Assembly: GCF_020171945.1 (NCBI RefSeq)
Contig: NZ_JAIVAP010000002.1
Coordinates: forward strand, 62,001 to 126,000
DNA: 64,000 nt
Direction of reading: 5' to 3'
DNA from: Bacillus infantis
GTDB taxonomy: Bacteria; Bacillota; Bacilli; Bacillales; Cytobacillaceae
Within the stretch, counting starts at the first letter, position 1. Every line of letters begins with the position of its first letter. The position numbers and the translations under genes are program-made. This document shows positions 33,992 to 42,224 of this stretch, piece by piece. Below the pieces are notes generated by a model. That model had not been told where the DNA came from and made no database searches. It saw only the letters and a list, made by a program, of their open reading frames with translations.

Positions 33992-34449
33992 ATATGACAG
34001 GAAGATCATTTGCACAAAATAAAGAGGATTTGGCATTTGGGGAGTGATGTCTTTGAATAAATCCCCGCTTTTTTGTAAAATAAAAGGGCTTTACATTGCG
34101 GCAAACGCCTGTCTGTCGTATGATTAAAGACATAATTAGACAAGTTTAGTTATTCACAAGCAGGAAAATTGCGTTACTGTTTGGAATATCAGGACAACAT
34201 AAGTAATGAACTTAAAAATGCATGGTCAAATTATATTATATTTTTCTTTTTATTAGGCTGTGTTAGTGTGCCTTTATAATTTTGGGCTCATTCGTGTAAA
34301 ACTTTGTTTCACACGCATTTCAGCACATCTAAAATGAGCCCAAAATCAATAACAATTTTAACAAAGCTTTTATTAATAAAGCTGACTGGCAAAGAATACC
34401 GAGACAGTGTGATAAAAGAGGAATGTTCAAGTGAAAAGGAGTGTTTTAA
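33992..34449. other. Intergenic region upstream of ccpA
   Basis: 458 bases with no coding frame. A possible promoter, TTGCGG-17-TATGAT, lies near 34098-34126, and the small inverted-repeat element described separately occupies 34255-34369. The ccpA ribosome site (AAAAGGAG) is at the end. Confidence 0.5.
34255..34369. repeat. Small inverted-repeat element (MITE-like), copy 1
   Basis: About 115 bp. The ends AGGCTGTGTTAGTG and the complement of AAAGCTTTGTTAA form imperfect terminal inverted repeats. The inner arms ATTTTGGGCTCATT and AATGAGCCCAAAAT are perfect complements. TATTA flanks both sides, which could be a target duplication. It shares GGCTCATTCGTGTAAAAC with the copy at 7962. Confidence 0.65.
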
Positions 34450-35448
34450 ATGAATGTAACAATCTATGATGTTGCCCGTGAAGCAAATGTTTCAATGGCA
34501 ACGGTTTCCCGGGTAGTGAACGGAAATCCAAATGTAAAACCTGCGACAAGGAAAAAGGTGCTTGAGGTCATCGAGAGGCTCGGATACCGCCCTAATGCTG
34601 TCGCCAGGGGACTTGCAAGCAAGAAAACGACCACTGTGGGTGTCATCATCCCGGATATTTCGAGCACCTTCTTTGCGGAGCTGGCAAGGGGCATCGAGGA
34701 TATTGCAACGATGTACAAGTACAATATTATCCTGAGCAATTCTGACCAGAATAAAGATAAAGAGCTTCACCTGCTGAATACAATGCTCGGCAAGCAAGTG
34801 GATGGAATCGTGTTCATGGGCGGAAATATTACGCCTGAACATGTGGAGGAATTCGAAAAATCCCCAGTGCCGATCGTTTTGGCCGGTTCCATTGAGGAAT
34901 CAGAGAAGATTCCTTCTGTAAATATCAATTACGAGCAGGCAGCTTATGATGTGGTACAGACTTTCATTGAAAAGGGCCATAAGCAGATCGGGATCGCCAT
35001 CGGACCGCTGCATGAACCGATCAATGAAGCGAAAAAGCTTGCCGGCTACAAAAGGGCTCTCAGTGAAGCGGGCATTGAATATAAGGAAGAGCTTGTTGCA
35101 GAAGGAGATTATACGTATGATTCCGGAATCGAAGCTTTTGAAAAGCTGATGGAAGCATCTGCAAAGCCGACAGCCATCTTTGCCGGTTCTGATGAAATGG
35201 CGCTGGGCGTCGTCCATGGTGCAGAGGACAAAGGCTTTTCTGTTCCTAACGACGTTGAAGTCATCAGCTCAGACAACACGCGCCTTGCATTGATGGTAAG
35301 GCCTCAGCTGACGAGCGTCGTCCAGCCGCTTTATGATATCGGGGCGGTTGCCATGCGACTTTTGACCAAATATATGAACAAAGAGAAAGTAACAGAAAAC
35401 ATTGTCGTCCTGCCTCACCGGATTGAATATCGGGATTCAACAAAATAA
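34450..35448 (+). CDS. ccpA: Catabolite control protein CcpA
   Basis: 332-residue LacI/GalR-family regulator. The N-terminal helix-turn-helix and hinge helix ([20 protein letters not shown] to [16 protein letters not shown], residues 3-58) bind cre sites; the periplasmic-binding-protein-like core binds HPr-Ser46-P as corepressor. It represses or activates carbon-metabolism genes when glucose-type sugars are present. Cre-like sites in this window lie at 40281-40295 and 51285-51299. The start at 34450 follows AAAAGGAGTG. As in B. subtilis it is next to motPS and aroA. Confidence 0.97.
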   Translation: MNVTIYDVAREANVSMATVSRVVNGNPNVKPATRKKVLEVIERLGYRPNAVARGLASKKTTTVGVIIPDISSTFFAELARGIEDIATMYKYNIILSNSDQNKDKELHLLNTMLGKQVDGIVFMGGNITPEHVEEFEKSPVPIVLAGSIEESEKIPSVNINYEQAAYDVVQTFIEKGHKQIGIAIGPLHEPINEAKKLAGYKRALSEAGIEYKEELVAEGDYTYDSGIEAFEKLMEASAKPTAIFAGSDEMALGVVHGAEDKGFSVPNDVEVISSDNTRLALMVRPQLTSVVQPLYDIGAVAMRLLTKYMNKEKVTENIVVLPHRIEYRDSTK

Positions 35449-35550
35449 TAATAGCGCCGATATAAAGAGAGAGCGGGCAGAATTAGGGCAGGGCCCGAAA
35501 ATTCTGCTTACAGGCGTTATTGGATTATTAGCTGACCAGGGAGAGGAATT

Positions 35551-36369
35551 ATGAGAAAGCTCGATACTCTTACACCGATTGGCTTGTTTATCGGTTTTGC
35601 AATGCTGGTTTTTGGAATTATGACAAACGGGGGATTCAGCGGCTTTCTGTCATTTGTGGATCCCGCCTCGATGCTGATTGTCCTTGGCGGACTGATTTCC
35701 GGCCTGCTGGTCAGTTTTCCATTGAGGGACATTAAGCATTCCTTTACAGTGGTCCGCCAATCTTTTTCGAAAGATGAAAAGGATTTGGGCAAGATCATTG
35801 ATGTATTTGTTAAGCTATCGGACAAGGCCCGCCGGGAAGGGCTGCTGTCTCTTGAACCCGAGATTGAACAGATGGAAGATCCTTTTGTCAGGAAGGGTGT
35901 CCTGCTGGCGGTCGACGGACTGGAGCCGGATGTAATCAATGATATTATGAATGCCGAGATTGCGGCGATGGAGGAAAGGCATCGGAAGGGCAGGAGCATC
36001 CTGGATAAAGCTGGGGAATATGCACCTGCCTGGGGGATGATCGGGACTCTTATCGGACTTGTGCTGATGCTGAAGAATCTGAATGATCCTGCAAGCCTGG
36101 GTCCGAATATGGCAATCGCCCTTCTCACCACCTTATATGGTTCGCTTTTGGCCAATCTTGTTTTCCTGCCGATGTCAGCCAAGCTTCTCCTGAAAACAGA
36201 GAAGGAAGTGTTTCTGAAGCAAATCATCATTGAAGGTGTCCTGGGGGTGCAGGCAGGGCAGAATCCGAGGCTGCTGGAAGAAAAGCTGGGCGCTTTCCTT
36301 TCTGCTCAGGAAAGAAAAGAGAAGTATGAGGCTCAAGCATCAGCGGAGGCCTTAGAATATGGCGATTAA
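35551..36369 (+). CDS. motP: Flagellar motor stator protein MotP (Na+-type)
   Basis: 272-residue MotA-family stator subunit with four membrane spans (about residues 9-28, 33-52, 150-168 and 180-200). The segment [20 protein letters not shown] is the conserved third span, with its Pro-Ala-Trp motif that interacts with the rotor side. The cytoplasmic loop is charged and carries the torque-generating interface. MotP pairs with MotS in a sodium-driven stator, and location beside ccpA matches the B. subtilis motPS locus. The ribosome site is GGGAGAGG. It overlaps motS by 11 bases. Confidence 0.93.
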   Translation: MRKLDTLTPIGLFIGFAMLVFGIMTNGGFSGFLSFVDPASMLIVLGGLISGLLVSFPLRDIKHSFTVVRQSFSKDEKDLGKIIDVFVKLSDKARREGLLSLEPEIEQMEDPFVRKGVLLAVDGLEPDVINDIMNAEIAAMEERHRKGRSILDKAGEYAPAWGMIGTLIGLVLMLKNLNDPASLGPNMAIALLTTLYGSLLANLVFLPMSAKLLLKTEKEVFLKQIIIEGVLGVQAGQNPRLLEEKLGAFLSAQERKEKYEAQASAEALEYGD

Positions 36370-37096
36370 TAGACGCCCGAGAACAGAGCCGAAGGGTGCG
36401 CCGAAGTGGATGGTGACATTCTCCGATCTTGTCACACTGATTCTGGTATTCTTCATTTTGTTATTCTCAATGTCACAGATTGATATCGTCAAATTCAAGG
36501 CGGTTTCTGAATCGTTTCAGGACAAGCAGTTCATGGATTTTTATCCATCGCTCATCCCATTTGAAAATCCATCTGAAAATGACGAGAATGTCGTGAATCA
36601 GGGGCCGGAATCGGACAGGCAGGAAGAGGAGAGGCTGGAGAACCTTCTGCAGGAAGTGGAAGGCTATCTTGAAAAGAACGGCCTTGAGGATGTTATTGTT
36701 GCCAACCGGACAGAGCGCGGGGTGGTGCTGGTCCTTCAGGAGCAGGTGCTGTTTGAGTCGGGTGAAGCGGAAATTGTAGACAAGGACAGCGGCTTTCTTG
36801 ATAAGGTGGGGTCTTTGCTTGCTGATATGCCGAACCTGGTCAAGGTAGAGGGGCACACGGACAACAGGCCGATCGCCACCTACCGATACCCGTCAAATTG
36901 GGAGCTGTCTGCCGCACGGGCAAGCAGCGTCATCCGCTATCTGGCAGGCACAGGCCTTGACAGCAAACGGTTTATTGCTGTTGGCTACGGAGACACCCGG
37001 CCGCTTGTACCGAATGATTCGGAGGAAAACCTTGAAAGAAACCGGCGGGTTGAAGTTATCATTTCAGATCCCCGCTATGAGGAAAATACAGATTGA
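36359..37096 (+). CDS. motS: Flagellar motor stator protein MotS (Na+-type)
   Basis: 245-residue MotB-family stator subunit. One membrane span near residues 20-43 contains the ion-binding Asp in [17 protein letters not shown]. The C-terminal OmpA-like peptidoglycan-binding domain (about 115-240) has [20 protein letters not shown] and [10 protein letters not shown]. Placement after MotP and next to ccpA supports the Na+-type MotS assignment. It starts inside the end of motP, so the pair is translationally coupled. A bidirectional terminator follows. Confidence 0.93.
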   Translation: MAINRRPRTEPKGAPKWMVTFSDLVTLILVFFILLFSMSQIDIVKFKAVSESFQDKQFMDFYPSLIPFENPSENDENVVNQGPESDRQEEERLENLLQEVEGYLEKNGLEDVIVANRTERGVVLVLQEQVLFESGEAEIVDKDSGFLDKVGSLLADMPNLVKVEGHTDNRPIATYRYPSNWELSAARASSVIRYLAGTGLDSKRFIAVGYGDTRPLVPNDSEENLERNRRVEVIISDPRYEENTD

Positions 37097-37107
37097 GAGA
37101 AATAGGG

Positions 37108-37152
37108 AAAAGGCTGTATCTCATTAAAATGTATTGAGATACAGCCTTTTTC
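37108..37152. terminator. Bidirectional terminator after motS
   Basis: Inverted repeat AAAAGGCTGTATCTCA / TGAGATACAGCCTTTTT between motS and the convergent minus-strand gene. Confidence 0.92.
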
Positions 37153-37164
37153 TGTTTCCATTTG

Positions 37165-37629
37165 TTATTTTTTATCCAAAAAGTTCTTTCCAAACTCCGA
37201 GAGCAGCCAGGGCCAGGGCAAGGATTCTAAATTGAATTCAAATTTGCCGTCATCTTTCCCGCCTATAGGCGTAAGCTGCTGGTGAAGGACTGTATTCCCT
37301 TCCTGGGCAGCAAGGCTGGCATTCCTTCCAAAGCAATTTGCTATCACTTCATTGCCGCTGATAATCCGGATTTCATAGAAAAGTACATCAGATAGATTTG
37401 TATACATGACCGCCAGCTTCTCAGATTCCAGCTTGTGCGGGAACATCACCGCATTATTCTTCCCGATAAGGACGGGAAGCTTCGCCGGTTTTGAATAGGA
37501 CGACCAGTTCCATACTTCCACAGTCACTTCCTGCTCGCTTTGCCCTGTGTTGGCCAGATTGATAACCGCAGCCACTGTTCCTGGCTCTTTGCGCAGGACA
37601 CCTGTGGAGAGAGTCCTCATTTTCCCCAA
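37165..37629 (-). CDS. Hypothetical beta-rich protein, 154 residues
   Basis: Small soluble protein with no signal peptide or membrane span. The N-terminus reads GKMRTLSTGVLRKEPGTVA, followed by alternating strands (VTVEVWNWSS, AVMYTNLSDVLFYEIRI). A family of similar short Bacillus proteins occurs beside spore-surface or collagen-like genes, but that connection is from memory and weak. The TTG at 37629 is the likely start: AAGGAG lies nine bases upstream, while an ATG two bases after that site is in another frame. Function unknown. Confidence 0.65.
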   Translation of the reverse strand: MGKMRTLSTGVLRKEPGTVAAVINLANTGQSEQEVTVEVWNWSSYSKPAKLPVLIGKNNAVMFPHKLESEKLAVMYTNLSDVLFYEIRIISGNEVIANCFGRNASLAAQEGNTVLHQQLTPIGGKDDGKFEFNLESLPWPWLLSEFGKNFLDKK

Positions 37630-37732
37630 ATTGCATTTCTCCTTTCATAGAAAGCATCGCAGCATATTGTATGCAAACTGAAAGGATAAGCTTGGACAAA
37701 GGGCATGGCTGGCAGGATTTTTGCCGGAAAAA

Positions 37733-38905
37733 CTAGAGAGATTCAGAATGTGTCTTATTGCGGATAGGATACAGAGCCTTGGCTGCTGTATTGGCATTTT
37801 TCTCGGTTATTTCAGGTTTGCGGGGGATGGGCGGATACAGATTGTCCGGATCATCCCACTCTTGGGGCAGCTCTACTGGAGCCTGGTCTTTCCATTTCTG
37901 GATCCATCCATCAGGCAATCTCCCATAGCAATTGGTATTTCCCGTCATTTCCATCCAGATCAGGGCCCAGGCCCTTGGCACAACCCGCCAGATATCATAG
38001 CCGCCTCCGCCGACGGCAATCCATCTTCCATCACAATATTGATGGGCGATTTCATGCGCCAGCTTAGGAATTTCGCGATAAATTTTCATTGTCGCAGATA
38101 AATGTGTAAGCGGATCCAAATAATGAGAGTCCGCGCCATTTTGAGTTACAATGACATCGGGGCGGAAAAAGTCGGCGATCTCTCTTACTGAATCCCGGTA
38201 AGCATGAAGCCACGATTCATCTTCCGTAAAGGCGTCCACCGGGATATTGAAAGAATAGCCATAGCCTTTCCCCTGCCCCCTTTCATTGACATTGCCGGTC
38301 CCGGGAAAAAGATAGCGGCCGGTTTCATGGATAGACAGGGTGCACACATCAGGATCATCATAGAACGCCCATTGAACCCCGTCACCGTGATGAGCATCAG
38401 TGTCGATGTATAGGACGCGTGCTTTATATTTTTCCTGCAGATATTTTATGGCAACAGAGCTGTCATTGTAAATGCAGAAACCCGAAGCTTTGCCGCGGAA
38501 TCCGTGATGAAGGCCTCCGCCGAGATGGAGTGCATGCTGCGCTTTACCCTCCATAACATAATCTGCCGCAGTCAGGCTTCCCCCGACCAGCAGGGAGCTG
38601 GCTTCATGCATATCATCAAAAATCGGGGTATCCTCTGTACCGATTCCATAGCTTTCGGCCATTTCTGCCGGAAGCTTGCCCTGGCCAGCCAGCTTCACTG
38701 CCTGTACATAATTGGGATCATGGATAAGGCATATTTCCTCATCGGAAGCAGGCCTGGGCGGAATGATGCTGCCGGCATCAATGGCCCCGGCCTGCTCAAG
38801 AAGATCAAGTGTAAGTTTTAATCTCAGCTGGTTAAAAGGATGCTGGGGATTGAACTTATAGTTCAGCAGCTCCTCCGAAAATATAAAAATGCTATCGCGG
38901 GTCAT
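37733..38905 (-). CDS. acuC: Acetoin utilization protein AcuC, histone deacetylase family
   Basis: 390-residue zinc-dependent deacetylase. The catalytic motifs are YIDTDAHHGDGVQWAFY near residue 170 (Asp and paired His), HLGGGLHHGFRG near 130, and ALIWMEM near the end. In B. subtilis AcuC removes the acetyl group that AcuA places on acetyl-CoA synthetase, thereby reactivating it. The start at 38905 overlaps the acuB stop as ATGA, giving translational coupling. The longer frame start at 38932 is upstream of that overlap. Length and motifs are normal for the family. Confidence 0.95.
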   Translation of the reverse strand: MTRDSIFIFSEELLNYKFNPQHPFNQLRLKLTLDLLEQAGAIDAGSIIPPRPASDEEICLIHDPNYVQAVKLAGQGKLPAEMAESYGIGTEDTPIFDDMHEASSLLVGGSLTAADYVMEGKAQHALHLGGGLHHGFRGKASGFCIYNDSSVAIKYLQEKYKARVLYIDTDAHHGDGVQWAFYDDPDVCTLSIHETGRYLFPGTGNVNERGQGKGYGYSFNIPVDAFTEDESWLHAYRDSVREIADFFRPDVIVTQNGADSHYLDPLTHLSATMKIYREIPKLAHEIAHQYCDGRWIAVGGGGYDIWRVVPRAWALIWMEMTGNTNCYGRLPDGWIQKWKDQAPVELPQEWDDPDNLYPPIPRKPEITEKNANTAAKALYPIRNKTHSESL

Positions 38906-39549
38906 GGCAGCATCCCCTGCGCATTTGGCCACAGCACATGATGCCCGGCCTTTTTAATGTCTGATATCAAGGTTTGCGGATTCATGGTCCTGACCCGGAG
39001 CACAATGATTTTATATTGTTCATCCTGTTTGTCAGGATAGACGAGGACACTTTGGATGTTGACCTTGCGATCTTTGAAAACCTCAGTCAGGTCCGACAGA
39101 ACGCCGGCCCTGTTTGGAACCCTCACTTCAATCTGTGAACCGGGCTGGTTGGCGCCTGTCAGCTCTACCAGGGTATAGAGCAGGTCTGTTTCCGTTACAA
39201 TTCCGACCAGTGTCCCTTCCTTCACGATAGGGACGCAGCCAATATTATGTTCATATAGCACTGCTGCAATTTCCTCCGCAAAATCAAGCGGATGGCCTGT
39301 GATGATATCTGTTTTCATGATTGCCTTCAGCGGCTTGCCAAGCTCACTCCTGTCCGCATCCAGCTGGAAAATGGAAGGAGCTGCATCACGGATATCCCTG
39401 TCAGAAATGATGCCGACTAACCGCCGCTCCGAATCTATGATCGGAAGATGGCGGATTTTCCTGTCATTCATAAGCCGGAGGGCTTCTGCAATAGAATGTT
39501 CAGGAGAGAGTGCGGCTACATCGACTTTCATTATGTCTTCTACAATCAT
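38902..39549 (-). CDS. acuB: AcuB, CBS-ACT domain protein
   Basis: 215-residue regulatory protein with two CBS domains (about residues 1-60 and 75-135, IVEDIMKVDVAALSP and IMKTDIITGHPLDFAEEI) and a C-terminal ACT domain (about 140-205, IEVRVPNRAGVLSDLTEVF). CBS pairs bind adenosine nucleotides and ACT domains bind amino acids, so AcuB probably senses metabolites for the acetate/acetoin module. Central gene of acuABC. Ribosome site AGGGGGAGAA on the minus strand. Confidence 0.94.
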   Translation of the reverse strand: MIVEDIMKVDVAALSPEHSIAEALRLMNDRKIRHLPIIDSERRLVGIISDRDIRDAAPSIFQLDADRSELGKPLKAIMKTDIITGHPLDFAEEIAAVLYEHNIGCVPIVKEGTLVGIVTETDLLYTLVELTGANQPGSQIEVRVPNRAGVLSDLTEVFKDRKVNIQSVLVYPDKQDEQYKIIVLRVRTMNPQTLISDIKKAGHHVLWPNAQGMLP

Positions 39550-39584
39550 GGGCTTCTCCCCCTTAACTAGAGAAATAGAAAAGG

Positions 39585-40217
39585 CTAGTACATAAATCTG
39601 TTCATAAAACGGAGCTGATCAAATCTCTGGATAGATTCAGGGTCCACCCTTTTTCCGATCCTTGCCATCAGGCAGTTTGCCGGATGGGAACTGATTTCCG
39701 GATCGTCGGTGGCATACCATTCGAGACCGCCTGCATTCATCATTTTTTCCATTACCTTGCGATATTCCCACACATTCAGTCCTGTCCCCTTCAGGTCCCA
39801 ATGCCAATAATATTCTGTCGTTATAATAATATAACTTTCCATATAGTCATCCATCATGGATACCTGCAGAAGGCTTTTTCCAGTACCTGCGCCCCTGAAC
39901 TTCGGGATCACCTCAATGGCTCCAAGCTCAATCAGATTCTCCATATTGCCTTCCGACCATCTTTCGAGGGGATCGGGGTACAGATAGGTCACATAGCCGA
40001 CAATCGTCAACCCGTCTCTGGCGATGATGATCCTGCCTTCTGGAAGGGATGCGATTTCAACCAGGGCTTTATGCTGCTGCTGCGGAGGGCGGAATGCGAC
40101 CAGGTCCTCGTGAAACTCATACTGTGCCAATTTTTCTGAAGGGACGGGACCCTCGATGATCAGGCTCCCTTTAACAGTCTTCAATTCTTTCGCATTATAA
40201 GTCATTGTATGTTCCAT
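39585..40217 (-). CDS. acuA: Protein N-acetyltransferase AcuA
   Basis: 210-residue GNAT acetyltransferase. It acetylates the catalytic-loop lysine of AcsA to switch it off. The GNAT core shows VGYVTYLYPDP, LGAIEVIPKFRGAGTGKSLL (acetyl-CoA loop, near residue 110) and a C-terminal IGKRVDPESIQRFDQL. It leads the acuABC operon, divergent from acsA. The -10 TATAAT at 40265-40260 (minus strand) is close to a cre site at 40281-40295, so it should be repressed by CcpA. Start at 40217 follows GGTGGTGAA. Confidence 0.95.
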   Translation of the reverse strand: MEHTMTYNAKELKTVKGSLIIEGPVPSEKLAQYEFHEDLVAFRPPQQQHKALVEIASLPEGRIIIARDGLTIVGYVTYLYPDPLERWSEGNMENLIELGAIEVIPKFRGAGTGKSLLQVSMMDDYMESYIIITTEYYWHWDLKGTGLNVWEYRKVMEKMMNAGGLEWYATDDPEISSHPANCLMARIGKRVDPESIQRFDQLRFMNRFMY

Positions 40218-40280
40218 CGATTCACCACCAAAAAATCATTGCATTTCAGTTGTACTCCTATTATACATAAAAACCGGCAT

Positions 40281-40295
40281 TAAAAGCGCTTTCAA
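40281..40295. promoter_or_regulatory. CcpA cre site between acuA and acsA
   Basis: On the minus strand the sequence reads TTGAAAGCGCTTTTA, which fits the cre consensus WTGNAANCGNWNNCW with one mismatch at position 14. Its centre is about 35 bases upstream of the acuA start point inferred from TATAAT at 40265-40260 (minus strand), where it would overlap the -35 region. The sigma-A promoter of acsA lies about 110 bases away on the other side. Confidence 0.82.
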
Positions 40296-40403
40296 ACTAT
40301 TTTATCAATAAATTGCAAATATTTAATCTCTAAAGATAGTATATTTCCTGTATGAAAAAAGTATTGAATCAATCACACTCAATCGCCTGCAATATTTTAA
40401 AAA

Positions 40404-40432
40404 TTGAGAAAAGAAATGTTTTGTACTATAAT
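40404..40432 (+). promoter_or_regulatory. Sigma-A promoter of acsA
   Basis: -35 TTGAGA (40404-40409), 17-base spacer, -10 TATAAT (40427-40432). It gives a leader of about 25 bases before the ribosome site AGGGGGAG at 40451-40458. Confidence 0.82.
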
Positions 40433-40465
40433 AATGACAAACATTGTAAAAGGGGGAGCATGCAA

Positions 40466-42184
40466 ATGAAAGTGGAAGCGCTACCAGCAGTCCAGGGAAA
40501 CTTCAACCTGGCAAACTATGACGAACTGTACAGTCAATTTGACTGGAAGGAAGCAGAAAAAGAGTTTTCATGGAGCGGCACCGGGAAAGTCAATATGGCT
40601 TATGAAGCCATAGACCGACATGCAGAATCTTTCCGGAAAAACAAAGTGGCATTATATTACCGGGACGGCCAAAGAAAAGAGAAGTATACCTTCAAGGAAA
40701 TGAAGGATCTTTCCAACAAGGCCGGCAATGTTTTAAAAAATTATGGTGATGTCGAGAAAGGGGATCGCGTCTTTATTTTCATGCCGCGTTCGCCAGAATT
40801 GTATTTCTCTGTCCTTGGAGCCATTAAGCTCGGGGCTATTGTAGGGCCTTTATTCGAAGCATTCATGGAAGGAGCAGTCCGCGACCGCCTTGAAGACTCG
40901 GGGGCGAAGGTTCTGGTCACAACTCCAGAGCTGCTTGACCGGGTGCCGGTGGATGAGCTTCCGGATTTGAAGACTGTATTCCTGGTTGGGGATGGGGTAG
41001 AAGAAGAAGGCCCGTTTATCGACTTTAATAAAAGATTCGCTGAGGCCGGCACAAAGCTGGGAATCGAATGGGTGGAACGTACAGACGGGCTGATCCTTCA
41101 TTATACCTCCGGCTCCACAGGGAAGCCGAAAGGAGTCCTGCATGTACATAACGCTATGATCCAGCATTACCAGACAGCCAAATGGGTACTGGATCTGCAG
41201 GAAGAGGATGTCTATTGGTGTACGGCCGATCCTGGCTGGGTGACCGGGACTTCCTATGGGATCTTTGCTCCATGGCTGGCTGGTTCGTCCAATGTCATTA
41301 TCGGCGGGCGCTTCAATCCGGAAACATGGTATAAAATGATCGAGGAATATGGAGTTACGGTCTGGTACAGTGCACCAACAGCCTTCCGCATGCTGATGGG
41401 TGCAGGGGACGAAGTGGTAAAGAACTTTGACCTGGGCAGCCTGCGCCATATTTTAAGTGTCGGGGAGCCTTTGAATCCGGAAGTGGTCAGATGGGGAATG
41501 AAGGTCTTCCATTTGAGGATCCATGATACATGGTGGATGACTGAAACCGGTGCACAGCTGATCTGTAATTATCCTTGCATGGAAATCAAGCCGGGATCAA
41601 TGGGCAAGCCGATCCCAGGCGTAGAGGCCGCCATTGTGGATGATCAGGGAAATATCCTTCCGCCTCACAGGATGGGGAATCTGGCCATCAAAAAGGGCTG
41701 GCCATCTATGATGCAGACGATCTGGAATAACGAACCGAAATATCAATCCTATTTCATGCCTGGAGACTGGTATGTTTCCGGTGACTCAGCTTATATGGAT
41801 GAAGACGGCTATTTCTGGTTCCAGGGGCGCATCGATGATGTCATCATGACCTCAGGAGAGCGGGTAGGGCCATTCGAAGTAGAGAGCAAGCTTGTTGAAC
41901 ACCCGGCTGTAGCTGAAGCCGGAGTCATCGGGAAACCGGATCCTGTCCGGGGGGAAATCATCAAGGCTTTCATTGCATTGAGAGATGGCTATGAAGCGTC
42001 TGAAGAATTGATTGAAGATATCCGCCAGTTTGTTAAAAAAGGGCTGGCCGCTCATGCAGCGCCGCGTGAAATCGAATTCCGCGACAAGCTTCCAAAAACC
42101 CGGAGCGGAAAAATCATGCGACGGGTCCTTAAAGCCTGGGAACTGGATCTGCCTACAGGCGATTTATCAACAATGGAAGATTAA
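40466..42184 (+). CDS. acsA: Acetyl-CoA synthetase AcsA
   Basis: 572-residue acyl-adenylate-forming enzyme that converts acetate, ATP and CoA to acetyl-CoA. Core motifs: LHYTSGSTGKPKGVLHVH (P-loop, near residue 215), HDTWWMTETGAQL near 355, and the C-terminal KTRSGKIMRRVL near 553, whose lysine is both catalytic and the target of AcuA acetylation. ATG 40466 follows the ribosome site with seven-base spacing; ATG 40460 is too close. The length is the same as that of B. subtilis AcsA. Divergent from acuABC, with a cre site between. Note that a second acyl-CoA synthetase gene, ytcI, lies at the other end of the window. Confidence 0.97.
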   Translation: MKVEALPAVQGNFNLANYDELYSQFDWKEAEKEFSWSGTGKVNMAYEAIDRHAESFRKNKVALYYRDGQRKEKYTFKEMKDLSNKAGNVLKNYGDVEKGDRVFIFMPRSPELYFSVLGAIKLGAIVGPLFEAFMEGAVRDRLEDSGAKVLVTTPELLDRVPVDELPDLKTVFLVGDGVEEEGPFIDFNKRFAEAGTKLGIEWVERTDGLILHYTSGSTGKPKGVLHVHNAMIQHYQTAKWVLDLQEEDVYWCTADPGWVTGTSYGIFAPWLAGSSNVIIGGRFNPETWYKMIEEYGVTVWYSAPTAFRMLMGAGDEVVKNFDLGSLRHILSVGEPLNPEVVRWGMKVFHLRIHDTWWMTETGAQLICNYPCMEIKPGSMGKPIPGVEAAIVDDQGNILPPHRMGNLAIKKGWPSMMQTIWNNEPKYQSYFMPGDWYVSGDSAYMDEDGYFWFQGRIDDVIMTSGERVGPFEVESKLVEHPAVAEAGVIGKPDPVRGEIIKAFIALRDGYEASEELIEDIRQFVKKGLAAHAAPREIEFRDKLPKTRSGKIMRRVLKAWELDLPTGDLSTMED

Positions 42185-42186
42185 TA

Positions 42187-42224
42187 AAAAGGGAGAAGCC
42201 ATTTTGGCTTCTCCCTTCGTTATT
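42187..42224. terminator. Bidirectional terminator between acsA and the PBP gene
   Basis: Perfect inverted repeat GGGAGAAGCC / GGCTTCTCCC with a 5-base loop, flanked by AAAA and a T-rich tract, between convergent genes. Confidence 0.9.

Noticed and set aside
35517-36230. 237-codon minus-strand frame opposite motP
   Set aside because: Ser- and Arg-rich shadow frame lacking any motif, antisense to a conserved stator gene.
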